From Bacillus yapensis (GTDB taxonomy: Bacteria > Bacillota > Bacilli > Bacillales > Cytobacillaceae): 64,000 nucleotides of DNA. Under the pieces are notes generated by a model. The model had not been told where the DNA came from, searched no databases, and saw only the letters and a program-made list of their open reading frames with translations. Position 1 is the stretch's first letter, and every line of letters begins with the position of its first letter. Positions 8,305 through 17,369 of the stretch are shown here, in pieces. The stretch lies in assembly GCF_005280205.1 (NCBI RefSeq), contig NZ_SUND01000011.1, positions 102,631 through 166,630 of the forward strand, written 5' to 3'. The translations under genes were made by a program, and so were the position numbers.

Positions 8305-9213
8305 ATGAAAATCGGAATTATCGGATTAGGGGATATTGCTAAAAAAGCCTATCTACCAGTACTTTCAGAAAAAGAAGGGATTGAACTTGTACTTTGTACA
8401 AGAAATTCTGACACCTTAAACAGCTTGTCAAAAAAATACAGAATTCAAGAAAAGGTTCAGTCTGTTGAAAAACTAATAGAAATTGGAATCGATGCTGCCA
8501 TCGTGAGCACTGCTACAGAAGCACATTTTGAAATAGCGGAAACATTACTTAGAAATGGCATCCACACATACATAGACAAACCAATATCGATGAATTTTCA
8601 TGAAACCGAAAGAATTGTCAATCTCGCAAAAGAGAATAACAAGATCGCGATGGTCGGTTTTAATAGAAGATTTATCCCGAAAGTGAGGGAGCTGAAAGAT
8701 AAAGGAAAAGCTAGCTTAATTCTCATACAGAAAAATCGATTTTCAGCTCCAGACTTTGTGCGAAGATTTGTAGTTGAGGATTTTATCCATGTCGTCGATA
8801 CACTGAGATTTTTAATGGATACTGAAGTCAAAGATGTCAAAGTAGACTACCTTAAAAATGGTGAACTGCTTGATCATTTAGTCCTCACACTTATTGGAGA
8901 CGGATGTACCGCTATTGGGATCATGAACAGAAACGGCGGGGTCACCGAAGAAATCATCGAATACATGACTGGACATGATAAATTCGTCGTGAATAGCCTT
9001 GTCGAAACGACTCACTATCATAATAAAGAAATCCATATTTCAAAATTTGGTGACTGGGAGCCAACCCTATATAAACGTGGATTTTATCAATTATTAGATC
9101 ATTTTATCGATTGCGTTCAAAATAATCGCATCCCTGATCCATCCATAAACGATTCTTTAATTACGCATGAGATTTGCGAAAGAATCGTGAAATACATCGA
9201 ATCAAATAAATAA
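8305..9213 (+). CDS. Gfo/Idh/MocA family NAD(P)-dependent oxidoreductase
   Basis: 302 aa from ATG 8305 (GGAG 8 nt upstream; an in-frame GTG at 8296 lies inside the ribosome site). N-terminal Rossmann fold with KIGIIGLGDIAKKAYLP, then the family signature HTYIDKPISMNF (residues about 88-99, where EKP is usual and DKP is allowed). C-terminal alpha/beta substrate domain with DFIHVVDTLRF. It probably oxidises or reduces a sugar or inositol-like substrate; the substrate is not evident. Single-gene unit closed by a strong terminator, between unrelated genes. Confidence 0.85.
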   Translation: MKIGIIGLGDIAKKAYLPVLSEKEGIELVLCTRNSDTLNSLSKKYRIQEKVQSVEKLIEIGIDAAIVSTATEAHFEIAETLLRNGIHTYIDKPISMNFHETERIVNLAKENNKIAMVGFNRRFIPKVRELKDKGKASLILIQKNRFSAPDFVRRFVVEDFIHVVDTLRFLMDTEVKDVKVDYLKNGELLDHLVLTLIGDGCTAIGIMNRNGGVTEEIIEYMTGHDKFVVNSLVETTHYHNKEIHISKFGDWEPTLYKRGFYQLLDHFIDCVQNNRIPDPSINDSLITHEICERIVKYIESNK

Positions 9214-9220
9214 GGACCAA

Positions 9221-9261
9221 AAAAGGCCCGAATCCTGGAAACACGAGGATTAGAGCCTTTT
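9221..9261. terminator. Bidirectional terminator
   Basis: AAAGGC..GAATCCT / AGGATT..GCCTTT hairpin between the convergent oxidoreductase and amidase genes. Its sequence resembles the hairpins at 21336 and 26426. Confidence 0.75.
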
Positions 9262-9321
9262 GAATGTCTCCTTTACCTTCAATTAATCGGGTTGCAGCTA
9301 CCATTTATTCAACCAAATGTT

Positions 9322-9993
9322 TTACTCCACACTCTCTTGGTATTCCTTTATGCCTTCAACTATTGAAGCGGCAACACGATTCTGAAAATCGTCAGTCCAC
9401 ATTTTGGACTCATCTTGAGGATTCGTCAGATACCCTATCTCCAACAAAGCTGCCGGCATTTTTGTATCCTTTACAACAAATAGATCTTTCTTCATTATTC
9501 CTCTATCCTTAAATCCAGTTGCCTCAACTATATGTTGCTGTATGATCTCAGCAAAATGGCGGGAATTCTTGTGATAATAAAATGTTTCCGCACCTGAAAC
9601 TTCGGGATCAGAAAAGGTGTTTCCGTGAATTGAAATGAATAAATCCGCATCTATATTATTGGCATATTTGGGCCTGTATCGGCTCTCTTGAGAAATAAAG
9701 CGATCATCCGCTCTTGTCATATAAACCTGTATTCTAGGTTCCTGCTCTAATAGCTTCTTCACTTTTTTCGACAGACTCAAAGTAAAATCCTTTTCATGTT
9801 TCCCGCTAGCACCTGTTGCCCCAACATCCGTACCGCCATGTCCAGGATCGATTACAACTTTGAATGGTGTATGATTTTTTACATCATTAGAATGATTTTT
9901 CTTATCGTTACTATTATCAGAGGTAGAATTGCATGCCGATAACAGCAAAATTGTTAAAATGACCAATGTTATGCACAAAATATTTTTTATCAT
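9322..9993 (-). CDS. N-acetylmuramoyl-L-alanine amidase (Amidase_3) lipoprotein
   Basis: 223 aa. Lipobox LLSAC (Cys about 21), a short polar linker, then the zinc amidase domain: VVIDPGHGGTDVGATG (first His ligand), HEKDFTLSLS (Glu ligand), FISIHGN (second His ligand) and the catalytic Glu in LLEIGYLTN. It cleaves the amide bond between muramic acid and the stem peptide, outside the membrane. No SH3 or SPOR cell-wall domain. Upstream on the minus strand lies the same TAAAGAT direct repeat found upstream of the neighbouring response regulator, so it is probably a target of that two-component system. Confidence 0.9.
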   Translation of the reverse strand: MIKNILCITLVILTILLLSACNSTSDNSNDKKNHSNDVKNHTPFKVVIDPGHGGTDVGATGASGKHEKDFTLSLSKKVKKLLEQEPRIQVYMTRADDRFISQESRYRPKYANNIDADLFISIHGNTFSDPEVSGAETFYYHKNSRHFAEIIQQHIVEATGFKDRGIMKKDLFVVKDTKMPAALLEIGYLTNPQDESKMWTDDFQNRVAASIVEGIKEYQESVE

Positions 9994-10147
9994 GTCTTAT
10001 CCTTCTTTCTATATATAATTTGTCAAGACGCTGACAACGGACATGGTATTTGAATTGCACCGGTTAGACCGAAGAATCTAGCTTCTTCATCTATAATCCC
10101 ACTCCCTCAAATCATCTTTGTCCTATTGAAAGATTAATAGAGAGAGA

Positions 10148-10165
10148 TAAAGATTAGGTAAAGAT
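10148..10165 (-). promoter_or_regulatory. Response-regulator binding site upstream of the amidase gene (candidate)
   Basis: Two exact TAAAGAT heptamers 11 bp apart (10148-10154, 10159-10165); read on the minus strand, ATCTTTA-N4-ATCTTTA pointing toward the amidase 155 bp away. An 11-bp-spaced direct repeat is typical of OmpR/PhoP-family regulators. The identical arrangement and orientation is found at 12847-12864. Confidence 0.6.
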
Positions 10166-10234
10166 GACATCAATATCTTTTAAAGAATGTTTTACCGGTG
10201 ATCTAAAATGAATTGTGTTTTGGACATGTCATAC

Positions 10235-10285
10235 AAAAAAAAACATCCGTTCAAGTACCATTGGTTATGGCCCATTGAACGGATG
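10235..10285 (-). terminator. Terminator of the two-component operon
   Basis: CATCCGTTCAA / TTGAACGGATG 11-bp stem with a run of nine T on the minus strand (10235-10243). Confidence 0.88.
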
Positions 10286-10319
10286 GCTCAAATATATTTT
10301 ATAATTATTGAAAAGTTTC

Positions 10320-12107
10320 TTAATATGGATTCTGGCCTTTTTTGTTTAAGTAGAAGTAAAGCAGCACTCCATCTTCTGTATTCGATACACCATACTCCAC
10401 ATCATGCAACTCTAAAATTTTCATTGAAATAGCTAGCCCTAGTCCTGTCCCCCCCTCAGCACGCCTGCGAGACGCATCAGCACGATAAAAACGATCCCAT
10501 ATTTTCTCTAAATGTTCGTGCTCGATATGGGCACCTTTATTTTCCACAGTGATTTTTACACGCTTATTTTCATCTATCGTGGATAAAATAATCCTTTCAT
10601 TTTCAGGCGTGTATCGAATCGCATTTGTAATAAAGTTCGTGATTACTTGTTCTATTCGAAGTTGATTGGCAACTACTTGAATTCTAGAGAGTTGTTTTTG
10701 AACATGTAATTGCTTGTTCGTTATGTCTAATGCTAATTGTTCACATATATACTCCATGACCTGATCAATATAAAAGACATCCATCTCCATTTTATACGTA
10801 CCAGATTCAAACTTTGCTAATTCGAGCATATCTACAATAAGCATATCCATTTTATCTACTTCTTTTGCCATTGCTTTAAAATAATATTCTTTTTTATTAC
10901 TAGCAACACCATCTTCTAAAATAGAGATGCAGCTTTTCATAATACTTAAGGGCGTCTTTAATTCATGTGAAACACCGGAAATAAATTCTTTTCGTGTATT
11001 TTCTAATTGTTTTTCTTTCTCTATATCCTTTTGCAATTGATGAATATACGCATGCAATGTACTTGAGAGTGTATTAATATCGTGTGATAAATCACCTATT
11101 TCATCTTTTGATGTAACGGATATTGTCTCCGAAAAATCCAAGTTTGCCAATTTGGTTGTAGTATCGTTTATTTGTAACAATGGTTTGGCGATCTTTTTAG
11201 AATAATAAGAGGATGCCATTACACTAAGAAGGAGTACAAATAAAATTAAATATGCATAATAACCTTCTATCATTTGGACAGCTTCATCAACGGGTTGTAA
11301 TGATGTCATAGCCAAAATATAAGTTGTTTTACCCTTCGCATCTTTCACAGGTCTAATGAATATTTTGTATTTAATATTATTTTCCTCATAATCGATTGTC
11401 TCAACAGAGCTATAATAATTATCATTTAATAAGAGGTTGACTTGAAATTGTTTTATTCTTTCTATAAATACACGATTTGTATAAATGTTTGAACCTACTG
11501 GTAATTGTAATTTCTGAATGACTCCATTTAAATATATCTGCGAGCTCCCTCTTGGAAAAGGCTCTGTTGCATCTCTTTTTCCATACAATTTTTCTGATAG
11601 TTGCCTATTCTCTAGTACAACATTCTTATCTTCTACTGTTAAAATAGCAGGAATTACTGTATCATCTTTTATTACTCCATCGATAAATATATGCCTTCCC
11701 TGTTCTAAATCAAATCCTACCCTTTGCAGATCTTCTAAATCAATAAAGCTATACAACGGGATGTTCATTTCACGGTCAGAGAGCTCCTTATTTCGAGAAG
11801 GAACTAATTGAATTGTTACAGAAAAGTCATTTGCGTATTTAATATTCCCTAGACTATCTAATGTTGTAATCCACGTCGTATTTTCTTGATAGAAATCATG
11901 CTGTAACTTTTGAATGGTGGATACATCTTTTCCAGCCTTAAGATACTCTTTCGTAAAGGATTGAATACTCTTATTTATCTCATTTACCTTTTGGTTTGCA
12001 TAATATTGCTTGAAAAATATCGTTTGTCCAACAAAAATAGTGGCCAAAATGAGCATACATAATAACGTCGTGAGAAGAAATAGTTTTGATACAATCCCTA
12101 TTTTCAT
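10320..12107 (-). CDS. Sensor histidine kinase with large extracellular domain
   Basis: 595 aa. Membrane segment about residues 8-30, an extracellular sensing region of about 250 residues, second segment about 283-303, HAMP (KPLLQINDTTTKLANLDFSE), HisKA with the phospho-acceptor His381 in GVSHELKTPLS, and HATPase_c with TNFITNAIRYTP (N box) and GGTGLGLAIS (G2 box). It autophosphorylates and passes the phosphate to the regulator encoded just upstream, whose stop overlaps this start by 4 bp (ATGA). The signal is unknown; the likely amidase target suggests the cell envelope. Followed by a strong terminator. Confidence 0.9.
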   Translation of the reverse strand: MKIGIVSKLFLLTTLLCMLILATIFVGQTIFFKQYYANQKVNEINKSIQSFTKEYLKAGKDVSTIQKLQHDFYQENTTWITTLDSLGNIKYANDFSVTIQLVPSRNKELSDREMNIPLYSFIDLEDLQRVGFDLEQGRHIFIDGVIKDDTVIPAILTVEDKNVVLENRQLSEKLYGKRDATEPFPRGSSQIYLNGVIQKLQLPVGSNIYTNRVFIERIKQFQVNLLLNDNYYSSVETIDYEENNIKYKIFIRPVKDAKGKTTYILAMTSLQPVDEAVQMIEGYYAYLILFVLLLSVMASSYYSKKIAKPLLQINDTTTKLANLDFSETISVTSKDEIGDLSHDINTLSSTLHAYIHQLQKDIEKEKQLENTRKEFISGVSHELKTPLSIMKSCISILEDGVASNKKEYYFKAMAKEVDKMDMLIVDMLELAKFESGTYKMEMDVFYIDQVMEYICEQLALDITNKQLHVQKQLSRIQVVANQLRIEQVITNFITNAIRYTPENERIILSTIDENKRVKITVENKGAHIEHEHLEKIWDRFYRADASRRRAEGGTGLGLAISMKILELHDVEYGVSNTEDGVLLYFYLNKKGQNPY

Positions 12108-12790
12108 GCTTCGCCCTCAAATTTGTAACCAACGCGAATAACAGTTACAATGAGATTCGCTTTATGACCCAATTTGTGACGTAAATTACGGATATGACTA
12201 TTAATCGTGCGATCATCACCAGCAAATTCATAACCCCAAATTTTATTGATCAGTTGTTCTCTTGTAATAATAATCCCTTGATTTTGCATTAAGTAAGTTA
12301 ATATTTCAAATTCTGTGTGTGTCAAACTCGTCATTTCTCCCTCTATTGTCACTGTACGTGAAGGGAAATGGACATGGATCCCACTACTAATCAAGGTATC
12401 TTCACTAGATACATTACTCGTATTAGAATATCGACTATCAATTAATCGTTTTACTCTCGCCAATAAGATGGCTGGACTGTATGGTTTTGTCACATAATCA
12501 TCAGCCCCTAATTCAAATCCAAGGAGCGTATCATCTTCATCAGCTCGGGCAGTCAACATAATAATAGGCACATTGGATGATTTGCGAATTCTTCTACAAA
12601 CAGACCATCCATCTAACTCTGGCAACATGATATCTAGAATAATTAAATGTACTTCATGTTCTTCAAATACAGCTAAAGCTTCATTTCCATCTACTGATTC
12701 CAATACTTCATAGCCTTCGTTCCATAAATAATCTTTCACGATTTCACGTAAAATGTCTTCATCTTCTACAATTAATATTGTTTTTTGCAT
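12104..12790 (-). CDS. OmpR-family response regulator
   Basis: 228 aa from ATG 12790, which has GAGGG 5 nt upstream; the longer frame from 12820 lacks a ribosome site. Receiver domain with acidic pocket EDED (residues 9-12), phospho-acceptor Asp53 in IILDIMLPELDGW, Thr in MLTA and Lys in VTKPYSP. C-terminal winged helix with TEFEILTYLMQNQG and the RTINSHIRNLRHKLG recognition region. Operon partner of the kinase. TAAAGAT repeats at 12847-12864, about 57 bp upstream of the start and next to a TATGAT -10-like box, indicate autoregulation. Confidence 0.92.
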   Translation of the reverse strand: MQKTILIVEDEDILREIVKDYLWNEGYEVLESVDGNEALAVFEEHEVHLIILDIMLPELDGWSVCRRIRKSSNVPIIMLTARADEDDTLLGFELGADDYVTKPYSPAILLARVKRLIDSRYSNTSNVSSEDTLISSGIHVHFPSRTVTIEGEMTSLTHTEFEILTYLMQNQGIIITREQLINKIWGYEFAGDDRTINSHIRNLRHKLGHKANLIVTVIRVGYKFEGEA

Positions 12791-12846
12791 TATTTCCCTC
12801 ACATTATTTTTAATGTTCATGCCTATGAAAGAATATCATAACGATG

Positions 12847-12864
12847 TAAAGATGAGATAAAGAT
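12847..12864 (-). promoter_or_regulatory. Response-regulator autoregulatory site (candidate)
   Basis: TAAAGAT at 12847-12853 and 12858-12864, start-to-start 11 bp, in the same orientation to the downstream gene as the copy before the amidase. TATGAT lies 6 bp further on toward the gene. The divergent gene at 13044 might share the site. Confidence 0.6.
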
Positions 12865-13043
12865 ATTTCTTAATAATGACCTTGTAGAGCTGTACAATAT
12901 AGTAGGAACAATTTGTGCAAACATTTTTCTAATTTTATAGGCATTTACATAGTCATATAGGTTTTTACCTACATACTGTACACAAGATATCACCTCTGAT
13001 TTTTGAGGATTATTGGTACACCGTCTGAATGGAGGTATGAATA

Positions 13044-13442
13044 ATGACAAATTTTAATTCTTTTCATGGGACCATAACGATGATTCATGATTTAATCACA
13101 GGGCAAAATGGAGAAGGTTGCTATAAAGTAATTTCTGCTAAAAATGAATTAGGAACTGTCGTAAATTTCGTAGTTTCACCCACGACTTATATTGTAGATC
13201 ATGTAATGTTAGCAGTCGGAGACCGCATCACTGGATATTATGATGCGAATGCACCTGCTCCACTTATATTTCCTCCACAATATCAAGCACTTGTCATAGT
13301 AAAAGACAGTCCTTCCCAACAAACTGTAAAGGTCTCCTATTTTAATAGTCAGCTAGTGAGTAAAGATGGAGAGTTGCGATTAAATATATCTCCGTACACA
13401 CAGATCGTATTGACCAATGGACTATCTATCGTTCTCAAGTAA
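13044..13442 (+). CDS. Conserved hypothetical protein, 132 aa
   Basis: GGAGGT 7 nt before the ATG. No signal peptide or membrane segment. The protein is rich in beta-forming residues and has a GDRITGYYDANAPAPLIFPP motif at about residues 68-87 that I have seen in small uncharacterised Bacillus proteins but cannot tie to a named domain. The pattern (short strands, GDxITGYYD loop) suggests an OB- or beta-barrel-like fold. It is divergent from the two-component operon, 250 bp away, so co-regulation is possible. Function unknown. Confidence 0.7.
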   Translation: MTNFNSFHGTITMIHDLITGQNGEGCYKVISAKNELGTVVNFVVSPTTYIVDHVMLAVGDRITGYYDANAPAPLIFPPQYQALVIVKDSPSQQTVKVSYFNSQLVSKDGELRLNISPYTQIVLTNGLSIVLK

Positions 13443-14097
13443 TCCTGCTAATCGAAACTTAATCGTAATTTATGGCCTATCTACACAAAGTATCCCCGCT
13501 CAAACAACACCTAATAAAATCATAGTAATGTGTTAAAACTCATTTTCGAAAGTCCCTGCTCAAAGAATTGCGCCACTATCTTCAAAAAATGGCGACGGAT
13601 GTTTTCAAAAAAATGAAACTAGCAAACTTCGTGTATTTCTTTGTACCTTTATAAAAAAAATTGGTACAAAAAGAGAATTACAAATGAGGAGATTTTGTAG
13701 AAAGTTTAAATATGTCCAATATCAAAATTTGGTTTAGTGGTAAATCCAAAGGAAAGTTTCTTAACATCCTACTAAGGATTAGATTTTTCATTGAACTGAT
13801 TTATTGGTGAAAGAACCACTGTCAATGGCGTTTTTAGGAACTCAAATCTGCATTTGTCGATAAAGGGAGTGACGATAACATCGACAACACTCCCTTTTTT
13901 GATTCATCTCACTCTGTAAATACTTGTTGCATTTCCTCTAGTTTCTCAGTAGTAATCAATTTCTAGAGTGTCAAAATAGACCATTTAAGAATCGCCTTCT
14001 TTAAAAATGTATAAATTAAATCTGATTCGAAATCATAATTCAAGTGTAGTTGGAGTGTAGGAAAAGAAGATCCATTGTAATAGAGGTGATTCTGCGT
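13443..14097. other. 655-bp gene-poor stretch with decayed coding fragment
   Basis: No intact gene. A hairpin AAAGGGAGTG / CACTCCCTTT with six T (13862-13900) can terminate plus-strand transcripts. On the minus strand 14010-13909 reads like the 3' end of a former gene (FLKKAILKWSILTL, in-frame TAG, then KLITTEKLEEMQQVFTE and stop). No repeat ends of an insertion sequence were recognised. Confidence 0.4.
13862..13900 (+). terminator. Terminator-like hairpin
   Basis: Stem AAAGGGAGTG / CACTCCCTTT followed by T-run on the plus strand. It lies far (420 bp) from the nearest plus-strand gene. Confidence 0.65.
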
Positions 14098-14574
14098 TCA
14101 CATGTATGAAACTCTCTCTTTTGCAAAAAACCAAAGACAAAATACATGTACTATAAAAAACGAAATACATAATGAAATCCAAGTAATATACCATTCCCAG
14201 TGTATATATTTAATGAGTTGGGTGTGTTTTTCTATAATCACTTCAATGACCGTTAACACTGAACAGTAGCCTACATAATAACCCATTCGATAAAGAAGAC
14301 TTCGATTCGTAGGATACCATACATTAAATGCTGCACAAACCACTGGAAAAGCATAGTATTCATATGAAAAGCTCGTCCGACTGACAGATGCAAAGCACCG
14401 AACAGGATATTCGATCAATCCCAACTCTACCACCACTAAACCAATTAGAAAAGTAATTAACTGTTTGAACAAAAATGCAACTATGGATAGGCGAATTTTA
14501 TTTTTCGGAATGAAGAACAGAATTCCTGTCGCCACTACGTACACGGATATGATTATCCACCATTCCATTCTCAT
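14098..14574 (-). CDS. CBO0543-like multipass membrane protein, copy 2
   Basis: 158 aa from ATG 14574, whose A is shared with the upstream stop (TAATG); GGGGG lies 5 nt before. About five hydrophobic segments. The pattern SYEYYAFPVVCAAFNVWYP, then VIEVIIEKHTQLIKYIHWEW, matches the CBO0543 family of small integral membrane proteins. Function unknown. It is a diverged tandem paralogue of the gene directly upstream, sharing order of helices and the IVIEKYTDL/VIIEKHTQL motif. Confidence 0.72.
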   Translation of the reverse strand: MRMEWWIIISVYVVATGILFFIPKNKIRLSIVAFLFKQLITFLIGLVVVELGLIEYPVRCFASVSRTSFSYEYYAFPVVCAAFNVWYPTNRSLLYRMGYYVGYCSVLTVIEVIIEKHTQLIKYIHWEWYITWISLCISFFIVHVFCLWFFAKERVSYM

Positions 14575-15071
14575 TAGGTCCCCCACCGCCGCTCAGTTTG
14601 AAACAAGGTTTTGTCCTTAAAAAACCAATTACAGCAGAAATGACTCACATAAAAGAGAAATCCAAAGTAAATCCACATCAGATTCCGCTTCAATAATTCA
14701 TACTCTAATAAATCAGTATATTTCTCGATCACAATATCAAACAAACTGAGTACAGAAATCCAAACAAAAAAGTATATGAATCTAGGCCATAAACTGCCTT
14801 TGGATTTCTTATTGACGTAATATATAGCAAATAATACGGGATAAAAAAAATAATCTAGAGTAAGAGGCATATCAGTCGCTTTGGGGAGCAAACGAACAGG
14901 TGCAGATTGCCAACCAAATGCAAAGGTAATCATATCACAAAGCCAAATTATTGCTTGTAACACCAAAAATGCAAGGATGCCTTTTCGCTGATCTTTACGT
15001 GGAATAAATAGAATGAATCCAGCAAATCCAAACAGCCACATGGCTATCATTATCCAATGTTCCATTAGCAT
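14574..15071 (-). CDS. CBO0543-like multipass membrane protein, copy 1
   Basis: 165 aa, about five hydrophobic segments, with TLDYFFYPVLFAIYYVN and FDIVIEKYTDLLEYE corresponding to the same positions in the next gene. Function unknown. First gene of a two-gene unit; AGGAGGG is 15 nt upstream of the ATG used, so the start is not firm (an in-frame ATG lies 6 bp inside). Confidence 0.7.
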   Translation of the reverse strand: MLMEHWIMIAMWLFGFAGFILFIPRKDQRKGILAFLVLQAIIWLCDMITFAFGWQSAPVRLLPKATDMPLTLDYFFYPVLFAIYYVNKKSKGSLWPRFIYFFVWISVLSLFDIVIEKYTDLLEYELLKRNLMWIYFGFLFYVSHFCCNWFFKDKTLFQTERRWGT

Positions 15072-15143
15072 GTATCATGAACCACTCCCTCCTTTTAAGT
15101 TAGTCCTTTCAATTTAAGTATTTTCTCTTCCCCCAATTCATAT

Positions 15144-15309
15144 TCAATAATGTCTTGAATTTTCAACCGCAGTAATTGTCCCATAATCCTTTATGTTCTT
15201 TAAGTGTTTAAAAAGTAATTTCTGTTTTTCATTAAGGCTGTTTTTATATATGTTTTTTCGCCCACTGTTCTAATTGGACCAATCCATCGTTTTTGCATCC
15301 TAGAGTATT
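15144..15309 (-). pseudogene. Frameshifted remnant of an unidentified gene
   Basis: Minus strand reads LGCKNDGLVQLEQWAKKHI, stops, and in the next frame continues YKNSLNEKQKLLFKHLKNIK then DYGTITAVENSRHY and a stop at 15144. Both pieces have protein-like composition and join with a single frameshift. No start or ribosome site. I do not recognise the family. The downstream terminator of the UreI-like gene abuts its 5' end. Confidence 0.35.
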
Positions 15310-15336
15310 AAAAAAGTCCCCATTTTAATAGGGACT
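15310..15336 (-). terminator. Terminator of the AmiS/UreI gene
   Basis: AGTCCC / GGGACT stem followed by TTTTTT on the minus strand, 45 bp after the stop codon. Confidence 0.8.
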
Positions 15337-15381
15337 CAAAAATATTATTCATAAATTCTCTTCACACAATGCATAACCCTG

Positions 15382-16017
15382 TTACGAAGCAACTCTACTA
15401 TTGTTCGTTAGAGACACTTCGCTTTTTGATGAAATCCTCTGTTTCACAATGCTGAAGACAAAATATAAGATAGAAAGGATGAGTACATAAATCATCCCTT
15501 GATTCACAGATGGATTATTCGAAATGCCAAGGAAAAAGAGCAGGGCTGGAATTGTCAGTGTAACCCATGATTGTATACATGCTACGATTCCTACATAGTA
15601 GTGAATTTTCTTGTTGGTCGTGTTTATGATGAAATATAGAAACCATAAAAACGCCCACATTGCCCAGTTTAATCCGGAGACGATATCGTGAAAGTGAATA
15701 AAGGATGTTGCGGTATACACGATAGCAATTATGGCAACCCATAATGAGAACCAACCAAGCCCATTCCCTTCAAGTCTCATTAATGTTGTTGCTCCTACAT
15801 ATAAGAAGGTTAATCCAAAAAGGAATATTGCTGCATTATTATAAAAATCCCAATTGGTCTGATTGGAAGTAACAATTAAATAGATTGGAAATATTATCTG
15901 TAACGTTCCAACGATGATATTTAGAAATGCAACACTTTTTTGACTGGCTTTGCCTAATAGGGTTAGACTGTTCAAAAAAAGTACCGCGCCTGATAGAAAC
16001 ATACCTACGTAATTCAT
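15382..16017 (-). CDS. AmiS/UreI family urea/amide channel
   Basis: 211 aa with six to seven membrane segments. The order FLNIIVGTLQIIFP, IFLFGLTFLYVG, GLGWFSLWVAI, WAMWAFLWFLYFI, VGIVACIQSWVTLTIPALLFF follows the AmiS/UreI channel family (H. pylori UreI, amidase-linked AmiS). It would let urea or short amides cross the membrane. No urease, amidase or nickel gene is adjacent, so its partner is elsewhere or lost. The ATG at 16017 has no Shine-Dalgarno sequence; GGGAGGTG occurs 30 nt upstream. Own terminator. Confidence 0.75.
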   Translation of the reverse strand: MNYVGMFLSGAVLFLNSLTLLGKASQKSVAFLNIIVGTLQIIFPIYLIVTSNQTNWDFYNNAAIFLFGLTFLYVGATTLMRLEGNGLGWFSLWVAIIAIVYTATSFIHFHDIVSGLNWAMWAFLWFLYFIINTTNKKIHYYVGIVACIQSWVTLTIPALLFFLGISNNPSVNQGMIYVLILSILYFVFSIVKQRISSKSEVSLTNNSRVAS

Positions 16018-16071
16018 ATAACTTGTTGTGAAAAAATTCCCACAACAGTCACACCTCCCGAGTAAAAATGC

Positions 16072-16115
16072 GAAAAAGCATTTTCCCTCAATTCAAAACG
16101 GGAAAGTGCTTTTTC
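16072..16115. terminator. Bidirectional terminator downstream of nupC
   Basis: GAAAAAGCATTTTCCC / GGGAAAGTGCTTTTTC 16-bp near-perfect stem ending 8 bp after the nupC stop. Confidence 0.8.
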
Positions 16116-16123
16116 GGTATAAA

Positions 16124-17320
16124 TTATAATACAAAACTTACGATTACTGATGATAATACACTAACTAATGTTGCTCCATATAGTAGTTTTAAGCCAAACT
16201 TTGCCACTACATTTCCTTGTTTTTCAGCTAGTCCTTTCACTGCTCCAGCAATAATTCCAATCGATGAAAAGTTTGCAAAGGATACTAAAAATACGGAGAT
16301 AATTCCTAAAGTTCTTTCGCTAAAGTTATCTTGGATTTCCACTAAATCCAACATCGCCACAAACTCATTCGTTACAAGCTTTGTTGCCATAATTCCTCCG
16401 GCTTGTACAGCCTCCGATAATGGAACACCCATGATAAACGCAAATGGTGCAAAAATGTATCCTAGTAATTCCTGGAATGAAATATGGAAGACAATTTCAA
16501 ATAAACTATTGATTCCTGCCATTAACGCAACGAAACCAATTAACATAGCACCAACAATAATAGCAACTTTGAATCCATCCATAATATATTCCCCGAGCAT
16601 TTCAAAGAAAGATTGTTTTTCCTCTTCTTGAACGTCGAGAATATCTTCTTTTTCATCTACTGTATATGGATTGATAATCGAAGCAATTATAAATCCACCA
16701 AATAAGTTAATAACAAGTGCTGCGACAACATATTTAGGTTCGATCATGGTCATATATGCACCGACGATGGACATAGAAACTGTCGACATAGCAGAAGCAC
16801 ATAGTGTATACAAACGATGAGGAGGTAACTGACCCATTTGTTTTTTAACAGTAATAAAGACTTCTGATTGTCCGATCATGGCAGATGCCACTGCATTATA
16901 TGATTCTAATTTGCCCATCCCGTTTATTTTACTTAATAGAAGACCAATTGCTTTCATAAAAAACGGAAGTATTTTGAAATGTTGAAAAATCCCAATTAAC
17001 ACTGAGATAAATACGATTGGGAGAAGAACCGTTAAAAAGAATGGTGCCTGTCCTTCGTTTGCCATACCACCAAAAACAAAATCAATTCCACTTGCAGCAT
17101 ATTCTAGTAATTTCGTAAAGACGTTTGAAATACCTGTAATAACAATTAAGCCAAATTTTGTGTTCAATAGTAAAGCAGCAAAAGCGATTTGAACAATGAT
17201 CATGATTAATATTGGCTTATATTTTATATTTTTACGGTTACTGCTCGCAATAAAAGCTAGACCAAATACGACTAACAATCCTATAATTGAAATAACGTAA
17301 TTCATAATTTCCTCCAACAT
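16124..17320 (-). CDS. nupC: NupC-type concentrative nucleoside transporter
   Basis: 398 aa, the usual length. Nucleoside:cation symporter (CNT family) with gate and core motifs such as [19 protein letters not shown] (about residues 148-161) and PYTVDEKED in a cytoplasmic loop; C-terminal [10 protein letters not shown]. It imports pyrimidine (deoxy)nucleosides. Last gene of the pdp-deoC-cdd-nupC run; spacing to cdd is 49 bp and a terminator follows. Confidence 0.9.
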   Translation of the reverse strand: MLEEIMNYVISIIGLLVVFGLAFIASSNRKNIKYKPILIMIIVQIAFAALLLNTKFGLIVITGISNVFTKLLEYAASGIDFVFGGMANEGQAPFFLTVLLPIVFISVLIGIFQHFKILPFFMKAIGLLLSKINGMGKLESYNAVASAMIGQSEVFITVKKQMGQLPPHRLYTLCASAMSTVSMSIVGAYMTMIEPKYVVAALVINLFGGFIIASIINPYTVDEKEDILDVQEEEKQSFFEMLGEYIMDGFKVAIIVGAMLIGFVALMAGINSLFEIVFHISFQELLGYIFAPFAFIMGVPLSEAVQAGGIMATKLVTNEFVAMLDLVEIQDNFSERTLGIISVFLVSFANFSSIGIIAGAVKGLAEKQGNVVAKFGLKLLYGATLVSVLSSVIVSFVL

Positions 17321-17369
17321 GTTATTAATTTCTCTCAGCTGTATTCGCTTTCAACAAAAGCATAAATAA

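Noticed and set aside
10208..10432. 74-codon plus-strand frame
   Set aside because: Starts in the terminator hairpin and runs antisense into the kinase gene.
12823..13050. 75-codon minus-strand frame upstream of the response regulator
   Set aside because: Covers the promoter and regulator-site region; no ribosome site, and antisense to the start of the gene at 13044.
13443..16071. Possible defence or phage island
   Set aside because: No nuclease, helicase, toxin-antitoxin or integrase signature is present; only small membrane proteins and gene remnants.
16068..16631. 187-codon plus-strand frame opposite nupC
   Set aside because: Antisense to a clear membrane protein and begins in a terminator hairpin.
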